Shown here: piece after piece, positions 61,478 to 64,000 of the stretch
How positions within the stretch are numbered: the first letter of the stretch is position 1
How the letters are laid out: every line of letters starts with the position of its first letter
Source of the DNA: Lachnospira pectinoschiza
Lineage (GTDB): Bacteria; Bacillota; Clostridia; Lachnospirales; Lachnospiraceae
Direction of reading: 5' to 3'
DNA: 64,000 nucleotides
Assembly (NCBI RefSeq): GCF_900103815.1
Contig: NZ_FNHZ01000002.1
Location: 248,001 to 312,000, forward strand
Made by a program: the position numbers and the translations under genes
Notes under the pieces: model-generated
Told to the model about the DNA's origin: nothing
The model's input: only the letters and a program-made list of their open reading frames with translations
The model's database searches: none

Positions 61478-61900
61478 TTAATCATTTCTTAGATACTGAA
61501 TCATACCAGGACCTAGTTTGTCTGTTGGTCTTGCTATAAAGCCGTGTCTTTCGTAAAATTTTTCTCTTCCTTTAGCGCACATTAGACATAGCATCATTTG
61601 GCTACCCTCAAGCTTAATTGAATCCACATACTCAATCATGGTATTAAGAAGGTAACTGCCTAAATGCTGGCCTTGATACTCTGGCACAATAATTAAGTCC
61701 TGAATATAGCTAATTACTGCCATATCAGAAACTATTCTTCCCATGCCTATTGCCCTATCATCGTCAAATACTGTAAATACCTTTTGACAATTATTAATAG
61801 CAAGTTTAGCTTGCTCTCTAGTTAATTGTAGCCAACCTACCTGCTCTCTTAAAGCAAGGTATGTGTCTACATCCCTAAAATCTTCAACTATTCTTATCAT
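61478..61900 (-). CDS. GNAT family N-acetyltransferase
   Basis: 140 residues. Acetyl-CoA is bound by LIIVPEYQGQHLGSYLLNTMIEY (the Q-x-x-G-x-L loop near residue 80). KGREKFYERHGFIARP is the usual end. The substrate cannot be predicted. It is divergent from the pectin methylesterase gene and has its own terminator. Confidence 0.9.
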   Translation of the reverse strand: MIRIVEDFRDVDTYLALREQVGWLQLTREQAKLAINNCQKVFTVFDDDRAIGMGRIVSDMAVISYIQDLIIVPEYQGQHLGSYLLNTMIEYVDSIKLEGSQMMLCLMCAKGREKFYERHGFIARPTDKLGPGMIQYLRND

Positions 61901-61958
61901 TTACATTTACTCCATATCAAAAAATCCTACCGCTAAAGTATACTTCTTTTAAGCACTA

Positions 61959-61998
61959 ATGTCTAGACAAATATAGACTATGAGCGTATTCTAGACAT
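61959..61998. promoter_or_regulatory. Promoter of the pectin methylesterase gene with inverted operator arms
   Basis: ATGTCTAGA (61959-61967) and TCTAGACAT (61990-61998) are perfect inverted copies. The -35 box TAGACA (61964-61969) and -10 box TATTCT (61987-61992), 17 bases apart, are overlapped by the two arms. A dimeric repressor would cover both boxes. Confidence 0.6.
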
Positions 61999-62036
61999 AA
62001 AGGTTAAACCTAAAAATTAAAAAAAGAGGAAAAAAT

Positions 62037-62990
62037 ATGATTACAGTTGATATTAACAACAATGGTGATTTTACTTCCATTCAGGAAGCCATTAACTCCC
62101 TTAAGGACACTTCAAAGGGTGTTACAATTTTTATTAAAAATGGAGTCTACAAGGAAAGAGTAGAAATTTTAAAGGACAATGTTAGCTTAATTGGTGAGTC
62201 AAGAGACGGCGTTATCATTACTGAGAGCTACTATGCTAACGAGATTTTAGAGGATGGTGTTAAGCGAGGCACTTTTAGATCTTACACTTTCATGGTAAAT
62301 GCTAACAATTTCCACGCTACTAATATTACTTTTAAAAACGAGGCTGGCTTTGGAAAAATGGTTGGCCAGGCCGTAGCAGTTTACGCTGAAGGGGATAAGA
62401 TTACATTTAAGAACTGTGCCATGTATGGTCATCAGGATACTTTATTTACAGGTCCACTTCCAAAGGCAGAAAAGCAAGTTGGCGGCTTTACAGGCCCTAC
62501 AATGGACGCCGAAAGAAGAATTGTTCATCAGTTATATGAGGATTGCTATATTGAAGGTGAAGTTGACTTTATCTTTGGTAGCGCAGTTTGCTATTTTAAC
62601 CGCTGTACTCTCTACGCTCTTGATAGAAACGAGAAGATTAATAGCTACTACACAGCCCCTTCAACTTACGAAGAATCTAAGTACGGCTATGTCTTTAACA
62701 AATGTATCTTAACAGGCAACTGTCCTAAGCATACTGTTTCTTTATCAAGACCTTGGAGAATTTATGCTAAGGCTGTATTTATTGATTGTGAATATTCAGA
62801 TCAGGTTATTGAGGAAGGTTTCTGTGACTGGAATAAGCCAGAATCTCATGAAACTGTAAATTACTTTGAATATAATGGACATGGCCCTGGATTTACACCA
62901 TCAAAAAGAGCTGCCTTTTCAAAGCAGCTCAATAATCTTGAAGTTCAAGCCTACACTAAAGAAAAAGTTCTTGGTCCAGACTTTAATTAA
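62037..62990 (+). CDS. Pectin methylesterase, CE8, cytoplasmic type
   Basis: 317 residues, a right-handed beta-helix. Catalytic residues lie in GQAVAVYAEG (Gln), YGHQDTLFTG (Asp), VDFIFGSA (Asp) and LSRPWRIYAKAVF (Arg). No signal peptide is present: the protein begins MITVDINNNGDFTSIQEAIN, the start of the fold. It therefore probably removes methyl groups from short oligogalacturonides after uptake, rather than from polymer outside. It has its own promoter with operator-like arms. An export system independent of a signal peptide cannot be excluded. Confidence 0.92.
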   Translation: MITVDINNNGDFTSIQEAINSLKDTSKGVTIFIKNGVYKERVEILKDNVSLIGESRDGVIITESYYANEILEDGVKRGTFRSYTFMVNANNFHATNITFKNEAGFGKMVGQAVAVYAEGDKITFKNCAMYGHQDTLFTGPLPKAEKQVGGFTGPTMDAERRIVHQLYEDCYIEGEVDFIFGSAVCYFNRCTLYALDRNEKINSYYTAPSTYEESKYGYVFNKCILTGNCPKHTVSLSRPWRIYAKAVFIDCEYSDQVIEEGFCDWNKPESHETVNYFEYNGHGPGFTPSKRAAFSKQLNNLEVQAYTKEKVLGPDFN

Positions 62991-63004
62991 ATTTTATATA
63001 GGTT

Positions 63005-63751
63005 TTATTTAAGTGTTATGGAACCTAAGCTTTCTCCATCCTTTGTTGCTGTAAGGGTTGAGGAAGCTACGCTTCCTTCTAATTCACTTGGAATCTGGAA
63101 TAATACAACTGCTGTATAGCTCTCTCCTGCATTGATTGTCACATTTGACAAGGTTAGGAGAGAGTTTTTTAATAGTGTGGCATAGTTTGTATAGCTTGTG
63201 CCTGACACCTTTAATTTCATTAATACGCCAGCATTTGTTGTATTAGCAGTAATTGCAGCTGAAGAATTATTTACAATAGTAAATTCCACACCTACAACTA
63301 CTCTATCTGACTCAGCAGGAACATAGATGGAATCCGGATTTAAAGGATAACTAGATCCTACTGAATATTTACTATAAGTTATGCTACATGAAGTTATACC
63401 AAGAGCAGTTGGCAAAGTATCTGAAAGACTTGCTGCTGCCGTAGTTGTAGTAGTTGTGCTTGATGAACCTGAACTAGAGCCTGAACTTAGAGTTGTTGAC
63501 TCTGTTTCAGTCGTAGTTTTAGAACTAGAGGTCTCAGTCTCTGATTCTGTTGACTTATGATAGCCGTAAAGGGCATCGTATAACTTAGTGTATTTCCACT
63601 CATTTTCATAGGAATATCTAAGCATAACTCCAGCCGCATACTGGCTTATAATATCTTCTTGTTCTTCTGTTATTGTTACATCTCCACTACAGCCTTGAAT
63701 CTGTAAAAAGGCTAATACAGTTATTAGACTTACTAGAATCTTTTTCTTCAT
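63005..63751 (-). CDS. Lipoprotein with a C-terminal immunoglobulin-like domain
   Basis: 248 residues. The signal peptide ends in the lipobox IQGC (Cys21). A helical part, a Ser/Thr-rich linker of about 40 residues and a C-terminal beta-rich domain (residues about 130-248, VVVGVEFTIVNNSSAAITAN) follow, resembling DUF4352/telokin-like domains. The function is unknown. It starts 21 bases after the histidine kinase gene with an AAGGAGGGG site, so the two form a unit; a role in envelope sensing is an inference. Confidence 0.75.
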   Translation of the reverse strand: MKKKILVSLITVLAFLQIQGCSGDVTITEEQEDIISQYAAGVMLRYSYENEWKYTKLYDALYGYHKSTESETETSSSKTTTETESTTLSSGSSSGSSSTTTTTTAAASLSDTLPTALGITSCSITYSKYSVGSSYPLNPDSIYVPAESDRVVVGVEFTIVNNSSAAITANTTNAGVLMKLKVSGTSYTNYATLLKNSLLTLSNVTINAGESYTAVVLFQIPSELEGSVASSTLTATKDGESLGSITLK

Positions 63752-63772
63752 GTGGCCCCTCCTTAAGGACTG

Positions 63773-64000
63773 CTACTTTACGTCACAATCCAAATCAAAC
63801 CAGAACTCTACTCCATTAGAAACATTCCTAGCTCCATATCCTTTGCCCATAGATGTCATAATAGCCTTTACAATTGAAAGGCCAATTCCGTTACCGCCAT
63901 ACTCTCTAGTTCTTGCCTTATCTACCTTATAGAACTTTTCCCAAATTCTATCAATATCTTCGGCAGGTATTGGATTTCCTGTGTTAAATACGGATACTCT
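63773..64000 (-). CDS. Sensor histidine kinase, C-terminal end (5' part outside the window)
   Basis: 76 codons are visible. They read from RVSVFNTGNPIPAEDIDRIW, then EKFYKVDKARTREYGGNGIGL, to SIVKAIMTSMGKGYGARNVS and the stop at 63773. These are the F box, the G2 box and the final strand of the HATPase domain of a membrane sensor kinase (G-N-G-I-G-L-S-I-V-K). The reading frame is open to the window edge, so the gene is complete only outside. Confidence 0.9.
   Translation of the reverse strand, partial: RVSVFNTGNPIPAEDIDRIWEKFYKVDKARTREYGGNGIGLSIVKAIMTSMGKGYGARNVSNGVEFWFDLDCDVK

Overview
The window reads as chromosome of an anaerobic, AT-rich Firmicute of the family Lachnospiraceae. A pectin-using genus such as Lachnospira is my best guess; this is an inference from gene content, not from any database match. 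Pointers are a giant CoA-dehydratase activase, the GGGtGRT protein beside an IscU-like scaffold, a two-gene SufC/SufB-type Fe-S system, a HlyD-YggS-SepF cluster, and loci for rhamnogalacturonan, rhamnose, galactosides and pectin methyl esters. Most genes lie on the minus strand. I see no phage, transposase, CRISPR array, tRNA or rRNA.

Layout. 1-9.2 kb: a cut-off rhomboid-like gene, the activase, a 38-residue membrane peptide, a repeat-rich 1.2 kb gap, then the scaffold/GGGtGRT pair and a phosphatase. 9.2-26.6 kb: housekeeping in long minus-strand operons. These are mtaB-coaX-coaBC-hlyD-yggS-sepF, then after a terminator aroB-lspA-rluA-type synthase, and prmA-rsmE-cysteine desulfurase-thiI. 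A plus-strand HPr-like gene sits between them. 26.8-33.7 kb: accessory and envelope genes (EF-hand-like protein, lipoprotein, two unknown membrane proteins, amidase, zinc-ribbon/YARHG protein, flavin-binding protein, rhodanese remnant, DUF523). 33.8-40.4 kb: DUF554, the Suf pair, ScpAB, YihY and PIN-PhoH.

40.4-51.0 kb is a rhamnogalacturonan locus: an AraC-type regulator, a TRAP transporter, a GH105 hydrolase and rhaM-rhaB-rhaA-rhaD, closed by a strong terminator. The likely flow is import of unsaturated rhamnogalacturonan oligomers, release of rhamnose and unsaturated uronate by GH105, and rhamnose breakdown by the Rha enzymes. An RpiB-family isomerase at 53.0 kb may take up the unsaturated uronate branch. 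51.3-52.6 kb holds a probable 6S RNA next to a sigma-like protein that lacks region 4. 54-61.2 kb is a galactoside locus (TetR, GT-B-like protein, GPH symporter, GH36 alpha-galactosidase, galactokinase). The right end has a GNAT enzyme, a cytoplasmic-type pectin methylesterase, a lipoprotein and the end of a histidine kinase.

The most unusual signal is in the non-coding DNA. Intergenic hairpin elements at 15.3, 20.8, 52.6 and 53.7 kb share one two-hairpin architecture while their stem sequences differ and remain complementary. A second, nearly identical 166-base multi-hairpin element occurs at 32.4 and 46.3 kb. A third composite of inverted arms and 57-base tandem hairpins fills 49.6-50.1 kb. 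Starts were moved from the longest reading frame to the codon preceded by a ribosome binding site wherever the sequence supported that.
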